Source of the DNA: Asterochloris sp. CNOR1
Lineage: Eukaryota > Chlorophyta > Trebouxiophyceae > Trebouxiales > Trebouxiaceae
NCBI GenBank assembly: GCA_963969365.1
Contig: OZ017760.1
Coordinates: 1,736,001-1,800,000, forward strand
Direction: 5' to 3'
DNA: 64,000 nt
The position numbers were made by a program, and so were the translations under genes. The notes below the pieces were generated by a model, which worked only from the letters and a program-made list of their open reading frames with translations, was not told the DNA's origin and did no database searches. Positions 33,799-44,917 of the stretch are shown here, piece by piece. Each line of letters starts with the position of its first letter. The first letter of the stretch is position 1.

Positions 33799-36409
33799 CT
33801 GCAGAGGCAACGAATGGCATTCTTGGACTTGGAGACATCTGCCAAAGGACAAGGCCTGGGACTGTCATGAAGCTAGAGAGACTCATGTCCACATCAAGCA
33901 TGCCACCAGCAAAAGGGCTGCACTGGTCTCCACTGATGTAGCAGAGCAGCTTCATGCACTACTGACAGCAGGCAGACGCACACGGGACGATGCCTATGCA
34001 CACAAGTTGCTTAAGGCCAGGCTGCAAGAGGGTTCTGAGGACGCCGGGCCACCAGCACATCATCAGCCACCTTGTCTGGGCCTTGAGAGGCAATGAAAAC
34101 ACTGCAGCATGTCAGGGCTCACATATTCATACTTGTCTGCCCCCTCCAGCGGCTTTCGTAGAGAGCTGCACAGAAGACCCATTTGGGGGTTGGCCTGGCG
34201 CAGTCTGCTGATGACTTGGCTTTGACGCCAAGCTCTGCACGGCTCTGATGCTCTTGTTGTGCCGGGCTGTTGGGTTGAGCTGCCTCACATGTACACAGCC
34301 CTGACTGGACTGGGCCTTGTTTGCTGAGATTGTGGAAGCCTCGACTGCACCAGTCAGCAGTTTCCAGACACGGCTTCAGGCGATAATAAAAACCTCAGCA
34401 GAGAGAGGGGTCTGGGCACCTGGCAATCTGGATCAAGGCTTCCCTCAACAAGGCCGACCTTATGGATGATTGCCGAGAATCCAAGATGCGCAGCTTTGGT
34501 CGGTGGACGACCATAACCTGATCTGCCCCAAATTACACGTCTGCATCAGGGGTTTAAGCTGATGGGCAGGTGCTCAGCGGCTCTGACCGGCATACGGCTG
34601 CCGATACCTCAAGTGATCAGGCTCCCTGCTTCTATCTGAAGCTACTACAGCAGCAAGGGTTGCCCAGCACATCAGAGAGCTCTTCTCTTGAAGTTTTCTG
34701 CAGGGCCACCTCTCACTGCCTCACACAGGAGCTGTCGGGCCAGTTCAGCGGCATCATGCAGCATCTGCGCACTGGGCTGCCACATGTGCACAGCTACTGG
34801 AAAGCAGCAATCAGTGGACTGCCGATGGGACACTGCAGGCAGGGGCAGCAGCAGGGCATTCGAGACTCTGAGTGGGGAGCGTCACACCTGAAGCCTGCGC
34901 CTACCATGTACCTTCAGCAGCTTGCTGGACCTGATCTAAGTGCAGCAGCCACTGGCAGCCGCTAGGCAGCTGGCAGCAGCTGCTGGAACCTCTGAGCCAG
35001 GCTCTGAACAGGCGAATCAACGGTTTACAGCTGCCACCTCTGCTGCTCAGAAGCTGACGACTGCCGCCCACATGCTATTGCAGCAGACCGACCAAGCACA
35101 ACAAGTAATGACGAGGCAGACATTTCAACCAAGACCCGTGGTGCTTACAGGTTGCTTAAGGCACATCCACAACTGGGCAAGTGCCAGCTGTTTTATTTTC
35201 TGTTCAGCTGCAGTGTAGCCAGCTGCCAGTTGTCCAGCCCTGCAGGCAACCGCAGCATATCTCAGGCTGTGCTCAGGCAGATGTATGCTGCTGCAAGCAT
35301 GCAGCTGATGCGCCTGGCTGAAGCAGCGAAGGCATCATCGCACATCAGGCCCTCACCCTCAGGGCCCAGCGACTGGGTCCCTACGTCCCCAGTGCCCTGC
35401 CTGCTGCTGCTGTGGCCTGTGCCAGGCACTGCTCCCACCTGCATCAGCAGTGTGGCTGGCTGTGGAACCTAAAGCTTGTGATTGCTCAAAGAATTAACCA
35501 TGGGATGGCGTGGGCAGCAATGTCAAGCAGCTTGTGGGCAGCAGACAGTCCTGGCCAGCGCCTTGCCTTGTACAGAAAGCACACCGTGGTGCTGTTGTCT
35601 CAGAAAGCACCACGTGCGACTGGGCAACACCTGCTGCCTCTCATGGGCCTCTTGTGAGGTGGACACCCAGGCCTTTGTCCTTTGAGCAGAGAATGGCTTG
35701 ACACAGGAAGCACGTGATGCGTGAATCCTTAGACCCAAGGCACAGACTCAGCGCACCTGCTGGCAGAGTATGGCAGTGCAGGCTGTGTATTATCTGCTGC
35801 CTTGGGCTGGCTGCCGATCCAGTGCGCATCCCACATTTCTTCAGGGGTCAGGGCGGCACTCCTGCAGCGCAGCCTTTGGCACGTCATAGGCTGCACACTG
35901 CTTGCAAGTCTGCTTCAGGTGCGTGCTGATGGACAGCTGCACACTGCTTCAGCGCCTGCGTCAGGTGCATGCTGGTGGTCCTTGCAGCATGGAGAAGGTG
36001 ACTTCATGGGCTGCCCACTGCTTGACGCCTGCTTTGGAGGGAGGGTGTCCTATGCAGCACATTCCGGGTGATGTGGCACTTGAGGTGCCAAGCACACCAG
36101 AGCACTGCCCATATTCTATGGCTGCGCACTGACAGCCTCTGGCACAGCAAACTGTGCTGCATTTCGGCACCATGCACAGTGAGGCAGGTAAGCTGCCAGA
36201 CTCATGGCAAGACAGGCCTGTGCTTGAGGGCTGCCCGTGTCAGCCAGGGCTGGCTCCACCCTGCGCTGCAATGTTGCAAAGGGATCTCACCGCCAAAACA
36301 GCAGCCCCAGCACAACATGTGGCTGTGGGGCGCATGAGCAGCAAGCACATGTGGCTCAAGATCAGCTGACCTGCAGGCGCCTGACATGGGTCTGCTGCAA
36401 GCTGCATCT
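33799..36409. other. Poorly defined block between pseudokinase and deubiquitinase
   Basis: This should include the first exon and promoter of the pseudokinase. Both strands have open frames with plausible splice sites. Near 35880-36070 a roughly 55-base unit (GGCTGCACACTGCTTGCAAG-like) recurs three times. On the - strand, AALTPEEMWDAHWIGSQPKA near 35850-35800 and ADLEPHVLAAHAPHSHM near 36370 may be exons continuing the disordered tail encoded at 36410-37729. Nothing here is firmly assigned. Confidence 0.3.
34570..35410 (+). CDS. Possible gene of unknown function (weak)
   Basis: I do not recognise a family. Candidate exon pieces are at 34600-34860 (FYLKLLQQQGLPSTSESSS then LTQELSGQFSGIMQHLRTG), 34940-35110 (Gln/Ala-rich helix, KLTTAAHMLLQQTDQAQQV) and 35246-35400 (AVLRQMYAAASMQLMRLAEA, after a CTGCAG). 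They read like amphipathic helices. However, the opposite strand is also open over part of this, and no start or stop is clear. Confidence 0.22.
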
Positions 36410-37720
36410 TCACGTGGCTTCTTTGTTGGCTCGCTGCAGACCGTGCAGGAGCTTGAGCGTGTCAGGAACGCGCACACTCAGCGCCGCTGACCCTGAGTGC
36501 GAGATGGGCAGTGATGCTGAAGATGGGCTGCACCTTTCAGTAAACAGTGGGAGGAGTGAGTTGGTGTCAAGGGCATGAGCAATGATATGTGGCTGGACAC
36601 TCGCCCACCTGCTAGACGACGTCGGGAGCAAGGGTGGGGTGCTCTCCTCTGCTCCTGGGAGGCTGCCAGCTGGCACTTTGCATGGCGCGCTGTCCATGGC
36701 CCTCCCCCTGCCCTCCCCTGTGCCATGTTCTTGCTGCTGGGAAGCAGGTGCCGTTGCAGAGCTGCCTGGGGCAGCGGCTGCAATGAGGCCACGAAGACTG
36801 GCTGCACTGGTAGAGCTGGGGCTGCTGCTGCACGAGCCTGTGCTGGGTGCCCAGGACTCTCGCTCCCAGTGCGAGGGCTGGCTGGCACGGCTACCTGTCA
36901 TCAAGGGGGAAACCCCGGTGCTGGGCGCGCGCCCAAAGCACCCGCCGCAGCAGGGGGCCAAAAGACGGCGGAGGCTGGTGCAGCAGCCACGCTGCTTGCG
37001 CTGCTTGCCTGGCTGGGCCCTGCGCCCACTGGTGCCAGCCGGCTTGGCTGGCGCCGGCGGCGGGGGACCAGCAGGGTTGCCAGCCTGGGGATGGCAGGGC
37101 TGCACCAGAGCTGCAGCAGCAGGCTCACCTGCGGTGGCGCTGCCTGTGGTGGCGTTTGAGGTTTCTTTGAAGGGCAGAGGCTCGCCGGCACCGCTTGGGA
37201 GCTGTGCAGGCGGCTCAGCAGTGCTGCTGGCATCTGCACCGCTGCTTGGTAGAGGCTCGACGCTGCCACTGCTGCTGTACAGCGCTGTGGGCTGCTCAGC
37301 TGCGCTGTTGTTGTTTGCCCTGCTGGTGCCGCGGGGCGCCTGCCTATGCCTGTCGCCACCCTCTGGCTCATCTGCACACTCGCAGACGGACTCCTCCTCC
37401 AGCTGCTCTGCTGAGGTGACAGCGCAGTCAGAGTGGGCACCCTGTGAGCTGGCCCCATCCTCTTTGACCACAGCCTCGGGGGCACTGCTGCCCAGCTGGG
37501 GGCTGCAAGCGCCCAGCGCGCCCTCCGGCTCACGGGTGTCCCATGTGTGGCCAGGCTGAGTGCTAGTGTACCCCAGCTGGGGGCTGCTGGAGGCGTGCAT
37601 GACCTCTTGGCCACTGATTGCCGCTGTCAGGTCCGCAGGTCTGGGCAGCACTGCAGCCTGGGGGTGTTGGTCACCAGTGGCGGGGGCCTGGCCTGCCTCA
37701 GCGCCACACTTAATCTGCTC
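36410..37720 (-). CDS. Disordered Ala/Ser/Pro-rich exon, probably tail of the deubiquitinase gene
   Basis: A long open frame follows an acceptor TGCTGCAG near 37721-37728 and runs to a stop at 36410. The protein is low-complexity (Ala, Ser, Pro, Gly, Gln), with one Cys-rich basic patch, CCTSLRRLLAPCCGGCFGR, near 36990-36935 that could be palmitoylated or membrane-associated. No ATG context is clear, so I read it as an exon spliced after the repeat exon ending at 37873 rather than a separate gene. The frame may also leave at a GTGAAG donor just before the stop. Function unknown. Confidence 0.45.
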   Translation of the reverse strand, partial: EQIKCGAEAGQAPATGDQHPQAAVLPRPADLTAAISGQEVMHASSSPQLGYTSTQPGHTWDTREPEGALGACSPQLGSSAPEAVVKEDGASSQGAHSDCAVTSAEQLEEESVCECADEPEGGDRHRQAPRGTSRANNNSAAEQPTALYSSSGSVEPLPSSGADASSTAEPPAQLPSGAGEPLPFKETSNATTGSATAGEPAAAALVQPCHPQAGNPAGPPPPAPAKPAGTSGRRAQPGKQRKQRGCCTSLRRLLAPCCGGCFGRAPSTGVSPLMTGSRASQPSHWERESWAPSTGSCSSSPSSTSAASLRGLIAAAAPGSSATAPASQQQEHGTGEGRGRAMDSAPCKVPAGSLPGAEESTPPLLPTSSSRWASVQPHIIAHALDTNSLLPLFTERCSPSSASLPISHSGSAALSVRVPDTLKLLHGLQRANKEAT

Positions 37721-37872
37721 CTGCAGCATTGATGGCTGAGTCAGTCTGAGAGCCTCTGTTGTACATGCACAAACCCCAGCAGGATTGGGCTCCAGCTACA
37801 AAAGCCCATGCCTGTCCAAGCCCTGCAAAGAGGTGTGTGCACAGACCAAAGCAGGACTGGACAACAAAAGCA

Positions 37873-40800
37873 TCAACCCATGCCTGTCTCGAAGAGCTCT
37901 TGTGGGATGCTGTGTGTGATCACCTCATCTGCAGATTCAAGGTGGCCTGGCCTGGTGCGCTGACTACTTGCAGCAGGTCTCCAACTGTCACCAGTCGGCT
38001 CTGCAGCCTGGGTGTCCTCCTCAGCTGGCACTGAGTCAGCCATGCCATCACTGGCTGGGAGGCCCTCTGCCTCATCAGAGGCAGAGCTGCCGCCCTGGCT
38101 GGGCGGCAGGGGAGCAGCGCTTAGCTGCTGACCCACGGCCACCTGGTCGGAGGTGCGCTCCTCTGAGGGCTGCTTCTCAGCTGGCACTGAGCCAGCCATG
38201 CCATCACTGGCTGGGAGGCCCTCTGCCTCATCAGAGGCAGAGCTGCCGCCCTGGCGGGGCGGCAGGGGAGCAGCGCTCAGCTGCTGACCCACGGCCACCT
38301 GGTCGGAGGTGCGCTCCTCTGAGGGCTGCTTCTCAGCTGGCACTGAGTCAGCCATGCCATCACTGGCTGGGAGGCACTCTGCCTCATCAGAGGCAGAGCT
38401 GCCGCCCTGGCTGGGCAGCAGTGGAGCAGCGCTTAGCTGCTGACTCACGGCCACCTGGTCGGAGGTGCGCTCCTCTGAGGGCTGCTTCTCAGCTGGCACT
38501 GAGCCAGCCATGCCATCCCTGGCTGGGAGGCCCTCTTTCTCATCAGAGGCAGAGCTGCCGCCCTGGCTGGGCAGCAGGGCCTCAACAGGAGCCTGCTTGA
38601 CAGCTGTGGGCTCGTCAGTGGCCTGCGGGGCTTCATTGCCCAGTGTGTCTGCCTCAGCAGACTGTGGCCCTGCCCCACTGAGCAGAGCCTCTATGGAAGC
38701 CTCACTGGCTGACGCCTGTGCCTTGGCAGCGGCAGGAGCTGCAGTGCCTGAGGGAAGGGCACCCTGCACGCAGCCCTGCCCACTGCTGCCAGCTGACTGC
38801 TGCGAATTAATCGGCACATCTGCCTGGGAGCCAGCTGTGCCATGATGGGGCTGGGCCTTACAATCTGGAGTCTGCGCAACTGCTGCTGCAGTGGGCACCT
38901 CAGCAGCTAAGGCAGCAGGCTCAGCAGCAGCCTCTCTGCCAGCAGCAGATGGGCTCGCTGCCTCCCTGGGAGGAGAGCTTGATCCCTGGTTGAGCGGCAA
39001 AGCCTTGCAGTTCTGCTGGGTGGCCTGGCCAGCTGCAGCTGGTTCCCCGCCAGCTGGCGAGCCATCAGCTGGCTGGTGGGCGGCGCCTGCTGACAGCACA
39101 GCCTCGCTGGAAGGTGCATTGGCACCGCTGAGCCCAGCAGCAGCTGCTGCCTCTCGTGCCGCGGCTTTCTTCCTCTGGTTATGGCCAATGCCACGGCCAG
39201 TTCGCTGCTTGGCCTTGCCGTGCTTGCTGAGCTTGCCCGCTGTAGTCTGAGAGCTGCCAGTGGCAGGGGCGCCTGAGGAGAGGGCACTAGATGTGCTGCT
39301 CTGCCCGTTGCTGTCAGCCTCTGTCGCGGCTGCATGGCTGGCTTCCCTTGGCGCCCTTGCGGCTCTGGGCTTGATAGGCTTGGCTTCAGAGGCTGCAGGC
39401 TGGCCAGCTGCTGCTGGGGCAGGGCCAGGTTCTGGAGCCGCAGCCTGTGCAGGCTGCTTTGCCTGCTTGGCAGCCTGCACTTTCCTGAGATCCTCTGCAG
39501 CTGCAGCCTCAGCCTGTTTGGCAGCCTGGGCTGCCTTGTGCTGCTCTACAGCTGCAGCCTCTGCCTCTCTGGCAATCTTGGCAGCCTTGCGCTCTGCTGC
39601 AGCTGCAGCCTCTTGCACTCTGGCCTGCTCGGCCAACTCAGCTTGGCGCCGCCTTTCCTTCTCCCTGTGGCGGCGCTGGGCGGCCTGGCGCTTTTCGTCC
39701 AATGTTTGCGTCTGAGTCTTGGCAGCTGAGCTGCACCCTCTCCCCTGGCAGGCCGTGTTGGCCCCAGTGGCGGCTGCCTTGCGGGCTGCACCAGCAGGGC
39801 CCTCAGTCTGGAAGCGAGGAGCAGCTGCCCTGCTGTGCTTTGGGTGCCGTGTGGGGTCTGACCCTGTGCTGCGTGCCAGTGCTGCCCACTGGAACAGGGT
39901 GGCAGCTCGTGCCCCCTCCCGGGCTGCAGGTGTGGTCGGGCCAGGCACCTACACATGAGCAGTGATGGGGTAAGATTGCTGCATGCCTGACTCCCCACCA
40001 AATGCAGACTCCTTTGCCTGCAGACAATGCTGTATGCATGCTGTGCTTAAGTCAGACGATTGCCAACAGAGCCAACAACACACAGCAGGCCTCAGGGCGA
40101 CTCTTGCTGACCTGGCCGTCAGTACGCCGCATCATGGCAGCCCTTCTCCCTGCCGCATGGTAGTCTTGCTCAGTCACTTTCCTGCACCACAGAGAAGCAG
40201 CCGAGCTGGAGACACTGCGCAGCGCCATGGCACGCGTGGAGACTGTTCTGATACCTTATGGTGCAGGAGTCCCCATGCTGAAGTGATTCACCGCTGAGTC
40301 CTCTACTTACACCTGGTTGAGGCTCAAGCAAGACCTGAGCGCAGCCAATCTGCAGACAGAGCAGAGCATCTGGGTGCAGACAGGTGCTCTGTGTGGCTTC
40401 CAATTTGGCTACTGTGCGTGACCCACGCAGGTGCCCCTCCCAGGCTGGCGGGTGCAAAGACGTGCCTGACAGCACAACATGCTGAGCAGCCAGCGTCAAG
40501 CCTGGGGCTGGCTGCAACTGCTGCAGCTGGCGATCTGGACAGTGAGCCTGAAATTTACACGAGGCGCCTCAGAAAGGCACTGTCAAGCCCCTGTAGCTGT
40601 CTGCACACCTGTAAATGACGACAGTGACTGCCTTTGTGAAGCGTGTATCATCAAGGTAGGCCCAGTTGCTGACATGTTCATTTAGGTCTGATAGCTCACT
40701 GAGCGTGCCATCAGGGCGCACCAGCACCGCAAGGTAGTGCCCTGCAGCACAGGCAGGCGGAGGGGCAAGTCAGACACGGCCATGGAGTGGCGGCGATTGA

Positions 40801-43800
40801 GCCGCTGCCAGCCCGCTCTGTCACTGCAGATGAGCTGAGCAGTGCTGAGCATTGCAGCGCAGACAGGAGCAGCTGTTCTGTGGTGCTCGTGAGAGGGCAG
40901 TGACTGCTGCAGGCTGGCCATCTGGACCGTAAGAACAAGGGCAGCATGGCCTGGAGCTGGCACCCGATCTGCCTGAAGTCATTGCAGAGTATGGAACTGA
41001 ATGGCAGCGGCTAGGAACACCAGCTTGCAGGCAAATGGCAGCCAACACGTGTATGCACAGCGCTGGCAAGCATGCCTGCAGCTGCTACTTCTTGGGCTCG
41101 TTGTACTCCGCAAGGCCTGCATGGAGGCAAACAAGGCAGCAACGGCCGGGCTGCCAGACGTTGACCTGCACAGTGCATGACCTGCAGAATCAAGGCTGCC
41201 TGAAGGCGGTTGCGGGCCAGTCATCACCAACCACAGACCAATGGGCTGCTCACCGGAGCGGCCCCCCTTGTCCCCTGTGCGGCACAGAGCCGCGCGCAGC
41301 GTGTAAAAGCGCTGCACACCAGGCTTGCGAGCGTCCATGGGGATGAGTGTGTGTAAGTCCAGGCACTGATCCACATGGACAGGCGTGAGATCAACTTGGA
41401 GTCGAGTGCCATGCTGCAGCGCAGAGACAGAGCAGGGGTCACTGACAGCAGACTGCGTTCCAAAATGATGCTGCGGCGGTGCTCTACTTATGCCTAGGGT
41501 AGCAAGACTGAACTGCAGCACACAGACATGACAGCATCAAACTTGAGAGGCCCCTTGTGGTGTCGCATTCTGGACTTGTGTCTCTGCAGCACAGGACAGG
41601 ACATGCTGCATCAGGCTCACGGGCAAGGTGTCGCTTCACAAACTTTCGTTATCACATTATGTTGTATATCATGTATGCAGTGAATAATACACTAGCTGAC
41701 CTGCAGTGCAGACACATGGCATTTGAGCCTTTGGGACAGTGTGAGACTCATTGACCTGACTGTGGATTTGAGTGACGCTGCAGCCCACAAATACCGTCAT
41801 TCCCAAGTGTGCCCCACTGGCAGCTCAGAGGTATCAAGTCACTCGGGCAGCCTTTAAACGCCTACAGCTCTCTGTAATGCTGCAGCTTGATGTCTCCCTG
41901 TGGCAGGAAAGCATGGCTGCAGAGACGGGGCCACATCGAAGAAGGAAGCACAGTCTACTAGCCACAGACGTGCCGCAGGAATCAATGAAGTGCAAAGTCG
42001 AGAGACTGACTGGGGCTGCGTTGCCTTCAGATAAGGCACACTGGGTCACCGCCAGGGTGCATAGCATTGCAGATAGCAGGCCCCCCTTGCAAGCTGCCAG
42101 ATAATGACAGCAAGGTTGATAGTCTGGAAACATTGACTCCATGCACACAGGAGGCGTCAAGCTGTGCCTGCAAAGGCCTGCCAGTCAGCACACTCCAGCA
42201 ATGACCCCCCCAAGCAGCTATCGGGCTCAAAATGAACGCTGGCTCTGTCATGAGGGATTGCAGGTGACAGGACTCACAAGCTGCCTGAATAAGCCCTGAG
42301 TGGGGACTGGCACAAGCGTTGGTGACAGATGTTAGGCGGGTGTGGGGCCCAAATGTCATGCAGTGATGCTCTAGAGTCTCCTGGCTCAAGATCTTGGCTA
42401 TAGAATAGGCACTCTGTGGCCCAGACTGACAGCTTTATTGCGATAAGTTGAGCAAGCATTGCAACTCACCACATCAGTGCGGGACAGCTCCACATGTAAG
42501 ATGTCAGGAGTGTAGGTCAATTCCTCCTGCTCCTCAACAGGTTTTTCACATGTGGCTCCCCCCACGATGGCTGAGCACTTTGTTGGACGCAAGCGAACAT
42601 TGGTCAATTTCCTCCCCCAGTCCTGCACAGGGGCCATATGCATCAATACTACAGGCTGTGGCAGGTCAGATTCGAGATCTGATGATTTGAATGACTGTGA
42701 GGGGTTGACTGCTTCGGTCACAGCTCAGGCCATGACTGGCATCAAGATGAATGTATGTGCTCGTAGGGGGACCCCCCTAGACTGACGCACTTGAGTCAGT
42801 CTGGTCCAGCTGTGCACAGGTGAAGGGGGCTTGCAAGTTACGAGACAGGCCACATCAATTTGCATGGAGAAGCTCATGCAAGCCACTTTTGGCATGCTGC
42901 TTTACAGCCCTCCCAACCCCAGCCATGCAGCACGCTTGACATTTCGCATTGCAGGATGCAAATCGTGCAACAACAATGAATGACGCTTTGGCAGGCGGCA
43001 GAGGCTGCGCTTGGTGGCAGCACAATCTGCTCACCGTGCAGCCTGCTTTGCCTGATTACTGAACGTCAATTTGGCTCGCTCACCGCCAAGCCATCAGCAG
43101 TGCTTTTTGCTTGTTGCAGCAGCATGATGTTGAAGATGTTCTGGTCATGCGAGTCTCGGTGGTCCCGCGTGCACCTCCAGTCGACTCGCCTGGCAATCTG
43201 CCATCCGTCATCTGGGCTGCTCTGCGGGCCCCGGACAATAGGACTCTGTGCTCGGGCCAGTGCAGGAGGGCCTTCAGGCGCCTGCATGCATCATGTCACG
43301 TCTGATTGGCTATTGCACCCCATCTGCAGGCTGGCGCGGACTGCTCAATGTGTATTGAGTGCTTCAGGCGATTATGCCTCAACAAGGCATGCACAGACTT
43401 CCACGACGAGCTGTGTGCATGCAAAAGCCATCACAGCCCCAGGGCAGCAACTGTGCAGGCTGCTGTCTGTCCAGAGCGCAGGTTTCAATGACGGCAGCGC
43501 ACAAGAGTACAAGGGAAACACTGACCAGCTTTGAAGCTGAGGTGGCAAGCAGCTTACATGCCACTGAGCTTGCAAAGCAGGTGCAGGCTGCCCTGTGGAC
43601 AACCTCTGTGGGCCGCCCGTGTTAACAAGCAATGCCAGAAGCCAGGCCTTGTTGCTGAGGCCTGCCAGGGAGGCCATCTGGCGGGCTGTCACAACTCTTC
43701 GAGAGCAGCAGCATGCACCCCAATCCCACCTCTCTGGCCAGCCGGTCCAGCATGAGCCACAGCACATATTGCGCGTCCTGCTGCCGGATGTGGATGTGGT

Positions 43801-44160
43801 TGGTACCATTCCTAGGCACGCCTGGAGTGGTCAGGCGCAGGACATTCTCCTGCACCAGCTGGGACACAAGTGCCTCTGCGGAGGCATCAGTCCCGTCCTG
43901 GTCGACCACCAGGGAGTGTAGCTCGGCCAGCAGGCCATGGTAGGTGCCTTTGAGCCCTATTTGCCATAGACATCCAGGAGGACTTGGAGTCCCGAATTGA
44001 CGCAACAGCTGCAGGGGGAGCAGCACAAGGTTGCAGCAGAGGTGAGGCAGCAAGAGATGCAAGTCAAAGCCGCATGTGCTCACTAATTGTTAGGGTTGAT
44101 CAGTCCTGCTCGGGGGCGCGTGTGCTTGTTCAGGGCCAGGCCACTGGCATTGCTAGGAGC
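37873..44160 (-). CDS. USP-family deubiquitinase with long repeat-containing disordered tail (5' end not resolved)
   Basis: USP (C19) enzymes cleave ubiquitin with a Cys-His-Asp/Asn triad. The Cys box spans two exons: 44160-44084 ends GLINPNNY and 44008 onward continues CCVNSGLQVLL, matching GLxNxGNTCYMNSxLQ with the catalytic Cys kept. Exon about 43970-43730 has YHGLLAELHSLVVDQDG and the family motif IRQQDAQYVLWLMLDRL. Exon 42633-42470 has TYTPDILHVELSRTDV; about 41430-41260 has DLHTLIPMDARKPGVQRFYT. The His box is at 40741-40618: GHYLAVLVRPDG, then WAYLDDTRF. Later exons are near 40340 (IGCAQVLLEPQP) and 40185-40113 (VTEQDYHAAGRRAAMM). A 2-kb exon (39949-37873) follows, with a charged coiled region (RRHREKERRRQAELAEQA) and tandem repeats. 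Between LLDVYGK and GLKGTYHG the frame shifts with a TAG; see findings. Confidence 0.7.
38020..38590 (-). repeat. 156-bp (52-residue) coding tandem repeat, about 3.6 copies
   Basis: The same CATGCCATCACTGGCTGGGA text recurs at 38041, 38197, 38353 and 38509 (the last with one change), a period of exactly 156 bases. Each unit encodes an acidic, Ser-rich segment (GGSSASDEAEGLPASDGMA, then EKQPSEERTSDQVAV). The frame is preserved and near-identity between units indicates recent expansion or homogenisation. Confidence 0.95.
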
Positions 44161-44917
44161 CTGCACCCTAACACCACCTGGTGCTTGGGCCATGCTGTTG
44201 GCCGCGCCAGGGGCTATGCTCAAGCGCAAACGTACGGGGATGTCAATGTTTTCAGCTGCTGTCGCCTTATGGTGCGCATGCTTGACTTGCAAGTCAAAGC
44301 ATTGAGTTTTCGAAGAAGAACAGAAGAGCGGCTTGAGCCAAGATTACCGGGCCCGGCGCATTTGCCTGAGCGTGAACCCATTGAGATAGGCATCTCACTG
44401 ACGCACCGCACCTGTCGAGCACAATTCGTGGGTCTGGATCTCGTTCGAGAAGCAGTTCAGGGAGCACAAGCTTCATGGGGATGTCAAAGGCACCAATGGT
44501 GCTGCAACCTGGTCTCAAGGGCCTCCTGCTTGCGACTATGGTGTTGCACAGGGCAGGTGAGCCTGGCAGGCGTTGGGGACCTTCTTGGATACAGACTGCA
44601 CACTTGCTAGTGCCAGGGCAAGCCAGCACAAGGTTCTGTCTGCTCTCCAGCCCTGTACCTACATCTGTTAGCTGCCGGGGGGGCTTCTGCCTGCTGCCCA
44701 TGCGGGATCTGTGCAATCTGGTTGGCACCATGCAGTTCGTTGTTGGCAACTCCGACTTGAGATCCGTTGTCTTTCCTGACCTTCCTGGACAGGCCTGCAT
44801 CTCAGCTGCTCTGTATGACTGCATTTTAGTCACCAGCTTCTACACTTGGCGCACAGTGGTGATCTGCCTGTGCAGATGCCCAGAGCTGCTCTCAATTTGT
44901 GACTCAGGGGAGTGCAG
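44161..44917. promoter_or_regulatory. Divergent region between deubiquitinase and LysM kinase genes
   Basis: The genes run outward from here. It must contain the unresolved first exon or exons of both and their promoters. I found no convincing signal-peptide exon for the LysM protein. Confidence 0.35.

Noticed and set aside
33389-34096. Open + frame of 235 residues
   Set aside because: Opposite the pseudokinase's first resolved exon and its echo-rich intron; no domain or splice support.
36582-37559. Long open + frame opposite the disordered exon
   Set aside because: Mirror of a GC-rich Ala/Ser/Pro exon; no splice sites or domain. The - strand reading follows an acceptor and continues the deubiquitinase gene.
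37968-38600. Open + frame of repeated Leu/Cys/His-rich text
   Set aside because: It is the antisense of the 156-base coding repeat; the repeat keeps every frame open on both strands.
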